Assembly: GCA_035650495.1 (NCBI GenBank)
Contig: DASRHK010000034.1
Span: 1 to 34,512 of the forward strand
Direction of reading: 5' to 3'
Length of the DNA: 34,512 bases
DNA from: DASRHK01 sp035650495
GTDB lineage: Bacteria > Pseudomonadota > Gammaproteobacteria > Nevskiales > Nevskiaceae
Shown piece after piece: positions 1-7,627 of this stretch (the stretch's first letter is position 1; each line of letters begins with the position of its first letter). Both the position numbers and the translations under genes were made by a program. The notes under the pieces are model-generated. The model worked only from the letters and a program-made list of their open reading frames with translations. It was not told where the DNA came from and made no database searches.

Positions 1-20
1 CGCTTCCTTGCGATGGCTCA

Positions 21-63
21 CTCCCCGGGGACCGGCAGTATATGCCGCGCTCGTTTCTGTCAT
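21..63 (-). promoter_or_regulatory. Possible divergent promoter and gene start at the window edge
   Basis: Read on the minus strand, ATGACA (58-63) lies 15 bases before TATACT (37-42), resembling a sigma-70 promoter with a short spacer. A GTG codon at 21-19 follows about 10 bases after the expected transcription start and opens a frame beginning MSHRKEA that leaves the window. Only seven codons are visible, so neither gene nor promoter can be confirmed. Confidence 0.22.
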
Positions 64-157
64 GCGCGGCGCGCATGAAAGCCATGCAAACAAATCGTTT
101 GAGCGCGTTGCACGCGGTCCTCACACTCTCCGCACGCCCCCGAACCGGAGACATGAC

Positions 158-613
158 ATGAAGACTCTGCTGACCCGCTTGACGACAGCCGCGCTGCTGT
201 CGCTGTCGCCCCTGGCCATGGCGCTGGCCGCCGACTGTGAGAAGCCGCCGGTGACCCACGCGGCCGACATCGGCGCCGCCATCGATCACCAGGGCCATGC
301 ATCGCCCACCGTGGTGTTCGAGCGCGGCACGGCGAAGCTCGCCCCGGCTTCGCGCGATCAGCTCGAGGAGCTCGCGAAGCTGCTCGACGACGAGAGCGAC
401 CTTCGCATCAAGGTCGGTTTTGCCGCCGAAGGCAACGTCACGCCCGAGCTCGCCAACGCGCGCGCGAAGGCGCTGCGTGAAGCGCTGCTCGACCTCGACG
501 CGCCCGCCGAGCGCGTCGCGCTGCGAGAAGTGAAGGGCGACGCTGAAGTCGCCAAGCTCGAGCTCGCCAACGGCCCCGCGCAGTGCGAGATCCCGAGCGC
601 TGCCGGTAGCTGA
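158..613 (+). CDS. Small secreted protein with a degenerate OmpA-like domain
   Basis: The product is 151 residues. Residues 1-25 form a clear Sec signal peptide (MKTLLTR, a hydrophobic core, then ALA-A), so it should be exported. Residues 51-128 have the strand-helix-strand flow of an OmpA/MotB domain (VVFERGTAKL, then DQLEELAKLL, then LRIKVGFAAEG and a helix with LANARAKALREAL). The usual GHTD motif is replaced by GFAAEG, so peptidoglycan binding is doubtful. Two cysteines (27 and 143) flank the domain and could form a disulfide. The ATG at 158 is chosen over upstream in-frame starts because the signal peptide begins there and a GGAG sequence precedes it. A strong terminator follows. The family is not firmly identified. 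Confidence 0.7.
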   Translation: MKTLLTRLTTAALLSLSPLAMALAADCEKPPVTHAADIGAAIDHQGHASPTVVFERGTAKLAPASRDQLEELAKLLDDESDLRIKVGFAAEGNVTPELANARAKALREALLDLDAPAERVALREVKGDAEVAKLELANGPAQCEIPSAAGS

Positions 614-635
614 CGCGGAAAATCTCTTCGCCAGT

Positions 636-669
636 CCCGGCGTGAGAGCGATCTCACGCCGGGTTTTTT
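636..669 (+). terminator. Strong intrinsic terminator
   Basis: A perfect 12-base-pair stem (CCCGGCGTGAGA pairing with TCTCACGCCGGG) encloses a GCGA tetraloop at 648-651 and is followed by six T. It ends the gene at 158-613 and separates it from the convergent lipoprotein gene. The minus-strand side has no adjacent T run, so it probably works mainly on the plus strand. Confidence 0.92.
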
Positions 670-680
670 ATTTCAGCGGG

Positions 681-1496
681 CTACGGCGAAGGCGGGACGG
701 CCGCGACGCAGGCGTCGAACACGTGCGCGACGTCGTCGAGCACGTCGGCGTTGGCGCCGGTCGCGCTGAACTCGATCTCGAGGTGATCGTACGGCTTCTG
801 GTTCACGAAGCCGATCAGATGATGATCGGTGTCGCCGAGCAGGCCGAGCAGGTTCAGCGTCTGTCCGCTCGCCAGCTCTTCGGACACCGTCGAGCCGACG
901 AACGTACGCACGTTGATGTCCTGCAGGATTGCCGCTTCGACGAGCATGCCGGGCAGCGTCACGTCGAATGCCGCGACGCGCCCGGCCGGAACGGTGCCGG
1001 TCAACACGACGTCGATCTTCGCGGTGCCGTTCAAGCCGAGCGCATCGACGACCAGCGGGCCGAGCGCCGCGACCGGGAAGTCGACGACCGCGAAGCTGTC
1101 GGGATTGCTGTCGACGACGCTTTCCGGATCGGTGACGACGCAAGCCGAGACGAGCCCGACGAGCTGGCACAACGCGCCGTCGGTCGTTCCGGTCGCAGCG
1201 CCTGCGGGTCGATTCGTGCAGGTCCAGTTCGAGATGTCGGTGTCCGGCGGCGGGATGGTCCCGCCACCCCCGCCGCTGTCGCTGTCGCAAGCGTCACCGA
1301 TGCCGTCGCCGTCGGCGTCGGCCTGATCCGGGTTGGGCGTGTCGGGACAGTTGTCGGTCGCATCGGGAATGCCGTCGCCGTCGCGGTCGGGCAATGCAGC
1401 CAGCGGTTGCGGTCCACCATTGGCAGTGCAGCCCATCATGGCGACCCCGGCGAGCGCGCAAGCGGCCGCGAGGATCCTTCGAAGCTCTTTCCCCAT
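681..1496 (-). CDS. Lipoprotein with thrombospondin type 3 repeats
   Basis: The product is 271 residues. A signal sequence ends in a lipobox-like AMMGC, making Cys23 the likely lipidated residue. Residues 37-72 hold two calcium-binding thrombospondin type 3 repeats: DRDGDGIPDATDNCPD and then DADGDGIGDACD, with alternating Asp side chains and paired cysteines. A Gly-rich linker (residues 74-79) leads to a C-terminal region of about 190 residues with no motif I recognise, rich in beta-type sequence and containing four further cysteines. Type 3 repeats usually act as rigid Ca2+-stabilised stalks on surface proteins, so a surface location is likely. The C-terminal part would be the functional head; its role is unknown. 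It converges on the gene at 158-613 across a terminator. Confidence 0.78.
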   Translation of the reverse strand: MGKELRRILAAACALAGVAMMGCTANGGPQPLAALPDRDGDGIPDATDNCPDTPNPDQADADGDGIGDACDSDSGGGGGTIPPPDTDISNWTCTNRPAGAATGTTDGALCQLVGLVSACVVTDPESVVDSNPDSFAVVDFPVAALGPLVVDALGLNGTAKIDVVLTGTVPAGRVAAFDVTLPGMLVEAAILQDINVRTFVGSTVSEELASGQTLNLLGLLGDTDHHLIGFVNQKPYDHLEIEFSATGANADVLDDVAHVFDACVAAVPPSP

Positions 1497-1665
1497 CGTG
1501 AAACTCCCTGTGGTGTGGCGAAGATGCTGCGACGGACCTGCGGGACTTCGTTCAACGTCGCGCTTTACGGAAATTTAAGGCCGCGGGATCGCGAGGAACA
1601 TCGTCGCGCGCGCAGGTATTTTCGCGATGTGGTCGCCGGAGCTCGGGAGAACCCCTGATGAAACG

Positions 1666-2412
1666 TCAGGATCGGTGCGGAACCGGCAAGCGGAAGGGCG
1701 TGTCGCGGATCGAGCTCGGATACAGCCGGTGATGCAGCTCACCCGCCGCCGCGAAGCGCACCAGCGCTTCTTCGCGCGTCTGCACGTTGAGCTTCTCCAT
1801 CGCCCGCACGACGAGGTAGCGCGCCGTGCTCGAGTGCACGCGCATCTTGCGCGCGATGCCGACCAGCGCGTGGCCGCCGGCGAGCAGCGTGAGCGCGCGA
1901 CGCTGACGCGTCGTGAGCGCGCGGCGCGGGCTCGCGCTCCAGCTCGCCTGCATTGCGTCGAGCAGACGCTCGAACATCTGCACCGCGGCCCAATGCGCAT
2001 CGCGATAGAGCACGTCGCGCACATGCTGAGACTGCGGCAGCGGCGATTCGTCGCCGAGCACGAGCAAGCCGTGGGCGCCGCCGGGTCCGTGGATCGGCAC
2101 CGCGACGCCGTGGCTCATGCCCGCCTGATTGCCGCGCTGGAGCAGAAGCTCGCCGGCCTTGCCGGTCGACGCCATCGCCTTGCGCCAATCGAAGGGCGTC
2201 AGCGCGTGGCCGGGCGCGGGTGGTGCGTCCTCAGCGGAGTGCGCGAGCAGCTCGAAGATCTCCACGAGCCCTTCGGGCGCGCCGTCGATGAACACCTGCA
2301 CCGGCGCGCCGGGTCGCAGCGTCGCGCGCACGCCGAAATGGAAATAGCGAAAGCCGAGCCGATCCGCGATGGAGCGGCATTCGGTGCCGGCGTGATGGAT
2401 GGCGACGTGCAT
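1666..2412 (-). CDS. LuxR-family regulator, solo, with degenerate ligand pocket
   Basis: The product is 248 residues from the ATG at 2412, which has AAGGA four bases upstream. An in-frame TTG at 2493 would add 27 arginine-rich residues that look non-coding. The N-terminal half resembles the autoinducer-binding domain: a LGFRYFHFGVR strand, a conserved-type Trp in TPFDWRKAM, and GMSHGVAVPIHGPGG. The Trp/Tyr/Asp cluster that normally contacts the lactone (the W...Y and DP region) is not present. The C-terminal helix-turn-helix (ALTTRQRRALTLLAGGHALV through AMEKLNV) is LuxR-like, but LTxRE is LTTRQ and GxTxxEIA is GHALVGIA. No luxI-type synthase lies in the window. It is divergent from ilvD and could regulate it; that is inference. 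Confidence 0.78.
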   Translation of the reverse strand: MHVAIHHAGTECRSIADRLGFRYFHFGVRATLRPGAPVQVFIDGAPEGLVEIFELLAHSAEDAPPAPGHALTPFDWRKAMASTGKAGELLLQRGNQAGMSHGVAVPIHGPGGAHGLLVLGDESPLPQSQHVRDVLYRDAHWAAVQMFERLLDAMQASWSASPRRALTTRQRRALTLLAGGHALVGIARKMRVHSSTARYLVVRAMEKLNVQTREEALVRFAAAGELHHRLYPSSIRDTPFRLPVPHRS

Positions 2413-2552
2413 GCCGTCCTTGGCCGCACGCTGCCCACGTCGAGTCGGTGATCGTTCGCGCACGTCCAAGCGGGTCTCCCGTGACGGCCGCAAGAATCAG
2501 GCTCCGGTAGCTTGCATGCGGACGATGGCGCCCGTGCGACGACCGGTAAGGA

Positions 2553-2580
2553 TTGTCTATTGCGCAGGCTGCACGATAAT
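2553..2580 (+). promoter_or_regulatory. Likely sigma-70 promoter of ilvD
   Basis: TTGTCT (2553-2558) and GATAAT (2575-2580) are separated by 16 bases. This predicts a start near 2587 and a leader of about 20 bases. No purine-rich Shine-Dalgarno sequence is visible before the ilvD ATG at 2607, which is unusual for this window. Confidence 0.5.
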
Positions 2581-2606
2581 ACGCACCCCTTTTCGCCACG
2601 CACGCC

Positions 2607-4289
2607 ATGACCGACGCCGCCAATCGCCGCTCGCGCACCATCACCGCCGGAATCCCGCGCTCGCCGAATCGGGCGATGCTGCGCGCGGTCGGCTTCGGCG
2701 ACGGCGACTTCGACAAGCCGATCGTCGGCATCGCGAGCGGGCACTCGACGATGAATCCGTGCAACGCGGGCCTCGGCGGGCTCGCCGATCGCGCCGAAGC
2801 CGCAATCAAGAAAGCCGGCGCGATGCCACAAACGTTCGGCTTCCCGACGGTGACCGACGGCATCTCGATGGGCACCGAAGGCATGAAGTACTCGCTGGTG
2901 TCGCGCGAGGTGATCGCCGACTCGATCGAGACCGCCGTGCAATCGCAGTTCATGGACGGTGTGCTGTGCCTGGGCGGCTGCGACAAGAACATGCCGGGCT
3001 CGATGATCGCGATGCTGCGCATCAACGTGCCGGGCATCTTCTGCTACGGCGGCACCATCAAGCCCGGGAACTGGAAGGGCGTGCCGCTCACCATCGTGTC
3101 GCCCTTCGAGGCGGTCGGCGCGTACACCGCCGGCAAGATGAGCAAGGAGGATTTCGACGGCATCGAGCGTAACACCTGCCCGGGCTACGGCGCGTGCGGC
3201 GGGATGTACACGGCGAACACGATGTCGTCGTCGTTCGAGGCGCTCGGCATGTCGCTGCTCGGCTCCTCGCAGATGGCCAATCCCGATCCGGAGAAGGGCG
3301 ACTCGGTCGCGCAATCCTCCGAAGTGCTGGTCAACGCGATCAAGAAGCAGATCCTGCCGCGGCAGATCGTGACGAAGAAGTCGATCGAGAACGCGATCGC
3401 GCTGGTGATGGCGACCGGCGGATCGACCAACGCGGTGCTGCATTACCTCGCGATCGCGCACGCCGCCGGCGTCAAGTGGACGCTCGACGACTTCGAGCGC
3501 ATCCGCAAGCGCACGCCGGTGCTGTGCGATCTGAAGCCCTCCGGAAAGTATGTCGCAGTCGATCTGCACAATGCCGGCGGCGTGCCGCAGGTGCTGAAGA
3601 TCCTGCTCAAGCAGAAGCTGATCCACGGCGATTGCCTGACGATCACCGGCCGCACGCTCGCAGAAGAGCTGAAGAACGTTCCGGACGAGCCGCGCAAGGA
3701 TCAGGACGTCATCCGGCCGTTCGACAAGCCGATGTACGCGCAAGGCCATCTCGCGATCCTGAAAGGCAACCTCGCGCCGGAAGGCTGCGTCGCGAAGATC
3801 ACGGGGCTCAAGAATCCGTCGATCACTGGACCCGCGCGCGTGTTCGATTCCGAAGACGCCGCGATGGCCGCGATCCTCGGCGACAGGATCAAGGCCGGCG
3901 ACGTGCTCGTGATCCGCTATGAAGGTCCGCGCGGCGGGCCCGGCATGCGCGAGATGCTCGCGCCAACCTCCGCGATCATCGGCAAAGGGCTCGGCGAGAG
4001 CGTCGGCTTCATCACCGACGGCCGCTTCTCCGGCGGCACTTGGGGCATGGTCGTCGGGCACGTCGCGCCGGAAGCGTTCGTCGGTGGTCCGATCGCGCTG
4101 ATCAAGAACGGCGACGTCATCACCATCGACGCGAAGCGGCGTCTCATCGAAGTGAAGCTCTCCGCCGCCGAGCTCAAGAAACGTCGCGCGAAGTGGAAGC
4201 AGCCGAAGCTGCGCTACACGTCCGGCGTGATGGCGAAGTACCAGAAGCTCGTGTCGTCGGCGTCGACGGGCGCGGTCACCGACGGCTGA
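2607..4289 (+). CDS. ilvD: Dihydroxy-acid dehydratase
   Basis: This enzyme removes water from 2,3-dihydroxy-isovalerate and 2,3-dihydroxy-3-methylvalerate, the third step of valine and isoleucine synthesis (also used for leucine and pantothenate). The 560 residues match the usual length. The three cysteines of the iron-sulfur site are in the expected places: Cys52 in MNPCN, Cys125 in GGCDKNMPG and Cys197 in CPGYGACGGMYTANTM. The late motif GRFSGGTWGMVVGHVAPEA is also intact. It stands alone: no ilvC, ilvBN, ilvE or leu genes are nearby, and a LuxR-type regulator is transcribed divergently. The ATG at 2607 gives the family-typical N-terminus even though its ribosome site is weak. Confidence 0.97.
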   Translation: MTDAANRRSRTITAGIPRSPNRAMLRAVGFGDGDFDKPIVGIASGHSTMNPCNAGLGGLADRAEAAIKKAGAMPQTFGFPTVTDGISMGTEGMKYSLVSREVIADSIETAVQSQFMDGVLCLGGCDKNMPGSMIAMLRINVPGIFCYGGTIKPGNWKGVPLTIVSPFEAVGAYTAGKMSKEDFDGIERNTCPGYGACGGMYTANTMSSSFEALGMSLLGSSQMANPDPEKGDSVAQSSEVLVNAIKKQILPRQIVTKKSIENAIALVMATGGSTNAVLHYLAIAHAAGVKWTLDDFERIRKRTPVLCDLKPSGKYVAVDLHNAGGVPQVLKILLKQKLIHGDCLTITGRTLAEELKNVPDEPRKDQDVIRPFDKPMYAQGHLAILKGNLAPEGCVAKITGLKNPSITGPARVFDSEDAAMAAILGDRIKAGDVLVIRYEGPRGGPGMREMLAPTSAIIGKGLGESVGFITDGRFSGGTWGMVVGHVAPEAFVGGPIALIKNGDVITIDAKRRLIEVKLSAAELKKRRAKWKQPKLRYTSGVMAKYQKLVSSASTGAVTDG

Positions 4290-4292
4290 TCG

Positions 4293-5615
4293 TCACGGCA
4301 GCGCGGCGGAGATCTTGACCAGCGAGTTCCAGGTGAATTTCCGCAGCTTCGCGAATTCCTGCATGTAGGTGATCCCGTTGGGAGGCTTCGTCGGCGCGGC
4401 GCTCTGGCCGAGCAGCACCTGGACTGCGCGATCGGTATCGCCCGCGAGCGGGAATCCCCAGCCCATCTCGGACCACGGCGCGAGCGGGGCCGGTTGCGGC
4501 GGCGTCATCCCATGCAGCGCGAATTCGGGCTCGCACAGCGGGTTGTAATCGCGTGGCTTGAAGTAGCTCGCGACCGATGCCATCAGCTGATACATCTCGG
4601 CGCCGGTCAGCGCGCCGTCCTTGAGCAGCGGCGAGTTGCGCGGCGCGCCGGCCCAGAGCTTGCCGGGCGCGCGGGTATCGCCCAGCGCAGCGCGGAGCTT
4701 GCGCAGCGTCTCGGCAAAGCGGGCTGCGACCTGCGGCGTGGCGAACGAAGTGCCGGTCAGCACGAGATCGTCGTTCGTCGTTTCCGGCGTCGGCAGGTTC
4801 TGCGCGAAATCGCCGACGAAGTCGCTCGGCTTGCTCGCATCCGGGTCGATGCCGCGACAGTCGAAGCTGCCGTCCGCGAAGTCGATGCGGTCGATCGCGC
4901 CGCCGACCACGGTGACCCAAGGCGGCAGGTTGTAATCGGGATAGGCGACGGAGAGCTCGTCGAGCAGCGGATACACGACGAAGTTGCCGGAGCCGACGAA
5001 TTGCAGGCGGCCCGAGTCGACGAACGCTTTGCTGGCCCACGCGTAGCCGGGCCCCTCGGTGTTGCTTCCCGGGAAACTGGTGTTGGTGATGAAGTCGACC
5101 CACGGCAGATGATCGACGACGTACTGCGTGCCTTCGCCGTTGCCGCTCGCAGCGTCCTGGACGACGAGCACGTAGCAGTCGGGACAGGCCGCGCTCACCG
5201 CGCCGGAAGTCCCGACGCCGTGGGTGCCCGTCGCATCGACGTGACCGTCGGGGATGCCGGTGCCGTCGGCGTTCACGAACGAGCGCGTCGTCAGGAGCAG
5301 AAGGTTGGTGTGCGGAACCCAATAGAGCGTGCCGGGCCGGTACGAGGCCCAGGTGGCGCGATCGGCGGCGAGATCGGCTGCATAGTCGGCGCCGAAGGTG
5401 AGGTTGAGCGCGGGCGTGTCGCAGGAAAATCCTGGAATGACGGTGCAGGGATGCTCCGTCCACGTCGGGCGGCGGAACGCCTGATGGTACGGATTCGTGC
5501 CGGGACCGATGTCGGCGACGACGGCAGTGGCGCGGCTGACCGCAGCGATCGCCGGCGCGCCGTGCGCGAGCACGACGAGCAGCAGCGACAGCGCGAGCTG
5601 TCGGGAAGGCTTCAT
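4293..5615 (-). CDS. Secreted subtilisin-like serine protease (S8)
   Basis: The product is 440 residues with a signal peptide (residues 1-25). The subtilase triad can be read in order: Asp35 in VVADIGPG, His132 in DATGTHGVGTSG and Ser290 in GTSFATPQVAA. Asn211 in GSGNFVV is a candidate oxyanion-hole residue. There is no obvious propeptide, because the Asp motif comes directly after the signal peptide. This is atypical for S8 proteases that need a folding pro-region. About 150 residues follow the catalytic serine and hold no recognised domain. A GGGGA ribosome site precedes the ATG at 5615. The gene is divergent from the esterase at 5686, and a TAGAAT box (5646-5651, minus strand) could be its -10 element. 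A role in extracellular protein breakdown is likely. Confidence 0.85.
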   Translation of the reverse strand: MKPSRQLALSLLLVVLAHGAPAIAAVSRATAVVADIGPGTNPYHQAFRRPTWTEHPCTVIPGFSCDTPALNLTFGADYAADLAADRATWASYRPGTLYWVPHTNLLLLTTRSFVNADGTGIPDGHVDATGTHGVGTSGAVSAACPDCYVLVVQDAASGNGEGTQYVVDHLPWVDFITNTSFPGSNTEGPGYAWASKAFVDSGRLQFVGSGNFVVYPLLDELSVAYPDYNLPPWVTVVGGAIDRIDFADGSFDCRGIDPDASKPSDFVGDFAQNLPTPETTNDDLVLTGTSFATPQVAARFAETLRKLRAALGDTRAPGKLWAGAPRNSPLLKDGALTGAEMYQLMASVASYFKPRDYNPLCEPEFALHGMTPPQPAPLAPWSEMGWGFPLAGDTDRAVQVLLGQSAAPTKPPNGITYMQEFAKLRKFTWNSLVKISAALP

Positions 5616-5685
5616 GGATTTCCCCGGTTATTGTTGTTTCCCCACATTCTAGCCCGCGCGCTAAGCTCTCGGGGCAGGAGGCAAC

Positions 5686-6759
5686 ATGAACGCACGAAGC
5701 GTTACTGGCATCGCAGCGCTGCTGCTCTGCGCTTGCGGAGGCGGCGGCGATTACGGCAGTCCGGGCACGACGACGCCACCGACTTCGTCGGGCGACAGCT
5801 CCGCGTTCGTCGATCAGGTCGACGACAAGGGCTGCTATGTCCACTACGGCGATCCGCCGCGCCCGAAGACGTCGTCGCTCGACGGCGGCGTGTTCGGCCT
5901 CGTCAATCTCTGCGCGACGCTCGGCGGCGAGCTGCTCACGGATTACACCGACAGCGACGGCACGCCGCGCTTCGCGTGCCTGTCGACGCCGGCGAACGCG
6001 TCCGAGCAGACCAAGCTGCCGCTGCTCGTGTGGGCGCATCCGTCGCTGTTCCCGATCGACACGGTCCACATCACCGACATCCCGCTGAAGATGTCGAGCG
6101 CCGATCTCACCGGCGATCCCGCGCGGCCGGGATTCATCCTGCTGCTGCCGGCCGGCCGCGACACCAGCCACTACTATCCGTCGATCGACGCGAGCGGCCT
6201 CGGCTGGGACAACTGGTATCGCAATCTCGACCGCGGCAGCCCGTACCTGAACGTCGACGTCGCGACGCTCGATCACTTCATCGCCGAAGCCGTCGCGCGC
6301 AACAACGTCGATCCGGATCGCATCTACATGTCGGGTTGGTCCAACGGCTCGGCGATGACCATCCTCTATGCGCTCAACACGCCGCAGATCGCGTCGGCCG
6401 CGGTTTACTCCGCGCCGAATCCGTTCGGCGAGTTCGACGATCCCTGTCCGCAGGCGCCGTTCGGCGACAACCCGTTGCCGATCTATCACGTGCACAACGA
6501 CTGCGACGTGTTCGGCATCTGCCCCGGCGGTGAGAAGCTTTTCGACGACCTGCTGACCAGCGGCGTCGATGCGAACCTGCAGGATCAGATCATCAACTCT
6601 GCGTTGCAGGCGGCGTCTGCATGCAATGCGCTGTGCGATCCGGGACAGCCGCTGGGCGAGTCGCTCGGCACGACCAATCACGTGCGCTGGCCGGTGAACT
6701 GGACGCAGTCGATGCTCGATTTCCTGCGCGATCACCCCAAGGGGAGCACCGCGCAATGA
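5686..6759 (+). CDS. Lipoprotein esterase of the PHB-depolymerase/feruloyl esterase type
   Basis: The product is 357 residues. The first 17 residues end in LLLCAC, a lipobox-like site with Cys17 as the likely lipid anchor, followed by a Gly/Ser/Thr-rich linker. The rest is an alpha/beta-hydrolase fold with the nucleophile Ser219 in GWSNGS, after DPDRIYMS, as in LpqC/feruloyl-esterase proteins. Asp272 or Asp274 (HNDCD) and His332 (TNHVRW) complete a plausible triad. At least eight cysteines suggest disulfides and an extracytoplasmic location. An AGGAGG sequence sits five bases before the ATG. The stop codon overlaps the start of the next hydrolase (ATGA), so the two are co-transcribed and translationally coupled. 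The substrate cannot be read from sequence. Confidence 0.85.
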   Translation: MNARSVTGIAALLLCACGGGGDYGSPGTTTPPTSSGDSSAFVDQVDDKGCYVHYGDPPRPKTSSLDGGVFGLVNLCATLGGELLTDYTDSDGTPRFACLSTPANASEQTKLPLLVWAHPSLFPIDTVHITDIPLKMSSADLTGDPARPGFILLLPAGRDTSHYYPSIDASGLGWDNWYRNLDRGSPYLNVDVATLDHFIAEAVARNNVDPDRIYMSGWSNGSAMTILYALNTPQIASAAVYSAPNPFGEFDDPCPQAPFGDNPLPIYHVHNDCDVFGICPGGEKLFDDLLTSGVDANLQDQIINSALQAASACNALCDPGQPLGESLGTTNHVRWPVNWTQSMLDFLRDHPKGSTAQ

Positions 6760-7613
6760 CGACACCGGTCGCCGTCCGCAGCGGCACGTTCCAGCACAAC
6801 GGCTTCGAGCTCGCCTACGAGGTTTACGGGGACGAAGGCATTCCGTGCCTGCTCGTGCACGGCCTGCTGCTCGATTCGCTGCTCAATCGCGATCTGGCTC
6901 AACGCTTCGTCGGCGAAGGCTATCGGGTTGTGCTGCTCGATCTGCTCGGTCACGGCCGCAGCGACAAGCCGACCGATCCGCGCGACCATCGCGTCGATTT
7001 CTACGCGGAGCAGGTGCGCGCGTGCCTCGATCATCTGAAGATCGACAAAGCGCTGGTCGGCGGCATCTCGCTCGGCGCGATCACCGGATTGCAGTTCGCG
7101 GCCGTCGCACCCGAGCGCGTGCTCGGGCTCTTCCTCGAGATGCCGGTGATGGAATGGTCGACGACCTTCGCCGCCGTGCTGCTCACACCGATGCTGACGG
7201 CGGTCGGCTACGGCAAATTCTTGTTCCGGCCGTTCGCGCGCTTCATGCGCCGGCTTCCGCGGCCGCGCGCAGACTGGGCCGCGAGCGGCATGAACGCGCT
7301 CTCTGCGGAACCGGAAGTGATCACGGCGGTGCTGCACGGAATTCTCGTCGGACCCGTCGTGCCGCCCGCGGCGAAGCGTCGCGCGATGGATGTCCCCGCT
7401 TTCGTGATCGGCCATGGTGGCGACAAGCTTCACGAGCTCAGGGACGCCGAAGCGTTGGTGCGCGAGCTGCCGCAGGCGCGGCTGCTGAAGGCGAAGTCGA
7501 TCCTCGAGCTGCGGATCAACCCGAGCCGGCTGTGGCCGGAGATCCAGGAGTTCCTGCGCGATCTCCGCGAATCCGTCGTGGGCCGGCCTTCAGGCCGGCA
7601 AGCGTCGGGCTGA
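6756..7613 (+). CDS. Alpha/beta-fold hydrolase with no visible catalytic histidine
   Basis: The product is 285 residues. The start at 6756 is set by the ATGA overlap with the upstream esterase and an AAGGGGAG ribosome site. The fold reads well: LLVHGLLLDS (oxyanion region), VVLLDLLGHGRSDKP, the nucleophile Ser104 in VGGISLGAITG, and GHGGDKLHELRDA for the acid residue. The expected late motif with the catalytic His is absent: the matching stretch reads SILELRINPSRLWPEIQEFL, with Leu/Arg/Asn where GH or H is normal. The protein may therefore be inactive, use another histidine, or be a binding protein. The last eight or so residues (RPSGRQASG) are encoded by a REP-like repeat that also supplies the stop codon. 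Confidence 0.85.
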   Translation: MTTPVAVRSGTFQHNGFELAYEVYGDEGIPCLLVHGLLLDSLLNRDLAQRFVGEGYRVVLLDLLGHGRSDKPTDPRDHRVDFYAEQVRACLDHLKIDKALVGGISLGAITGLQFAAVAPERVLGLFLEMPVMEWSTTFAAVLLTPMLTAVGYGKFLFRPFARFMRRLPRPRADWAASGMNALSAEPEVITAVLHGILVGPVVPPAAKRRAMDVPAFVIGHGGDKLHELRDAEALVRELPQARLLKAKSILELRINPSRLWPEIQEFLRDLRESVVGRPSGRQASG

Positions 7614-7621
7614 AGCCCGAC
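7582..7621. repeat. REP-like double palindrome between convergent genes
   Basis: Two palindromes lie side by side: GCCGGCC-TTCA-GGCCGGC (7582-7599) and GTCGGGCT-GA-AGCCCGAC (7604-7621). The second resembles the GTCGGGCTTCAGCCCGAC repeats scattered through many gammaproteobacterial genomes. It sits in the gap between the hydrolase and thiolase genes and contains the hydrolase stop codon at its centre. It may work as a two-way transcription stop or mRNA stabiliser. Confidence 0.75.
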
Positions 7622-7627
7622 CCAGCG

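Noticed and set aside
2413..2493. Upstream TTG start for the LuxR-type gene
   Set aside because: It adds arginine-rich residues with no ribosome site; the ATG at 2412 has AAGGA upstream.
2199..4061. 620-codon open frame on the minus strand opposite ilvD
   Set aside because: It is antisense to a fully conserved ilvD and its composition is Arg/His/Asp-rich, the usual shadow of GC-rich coding DNA.
4276..6765. 829-codon open frame on the minus strand across the subtilase and esterase genes
   Set aside because: It covers two genes with clear catalytic motifs and signal sequences in other frames; its own translation is low-complexity arginine-rich.
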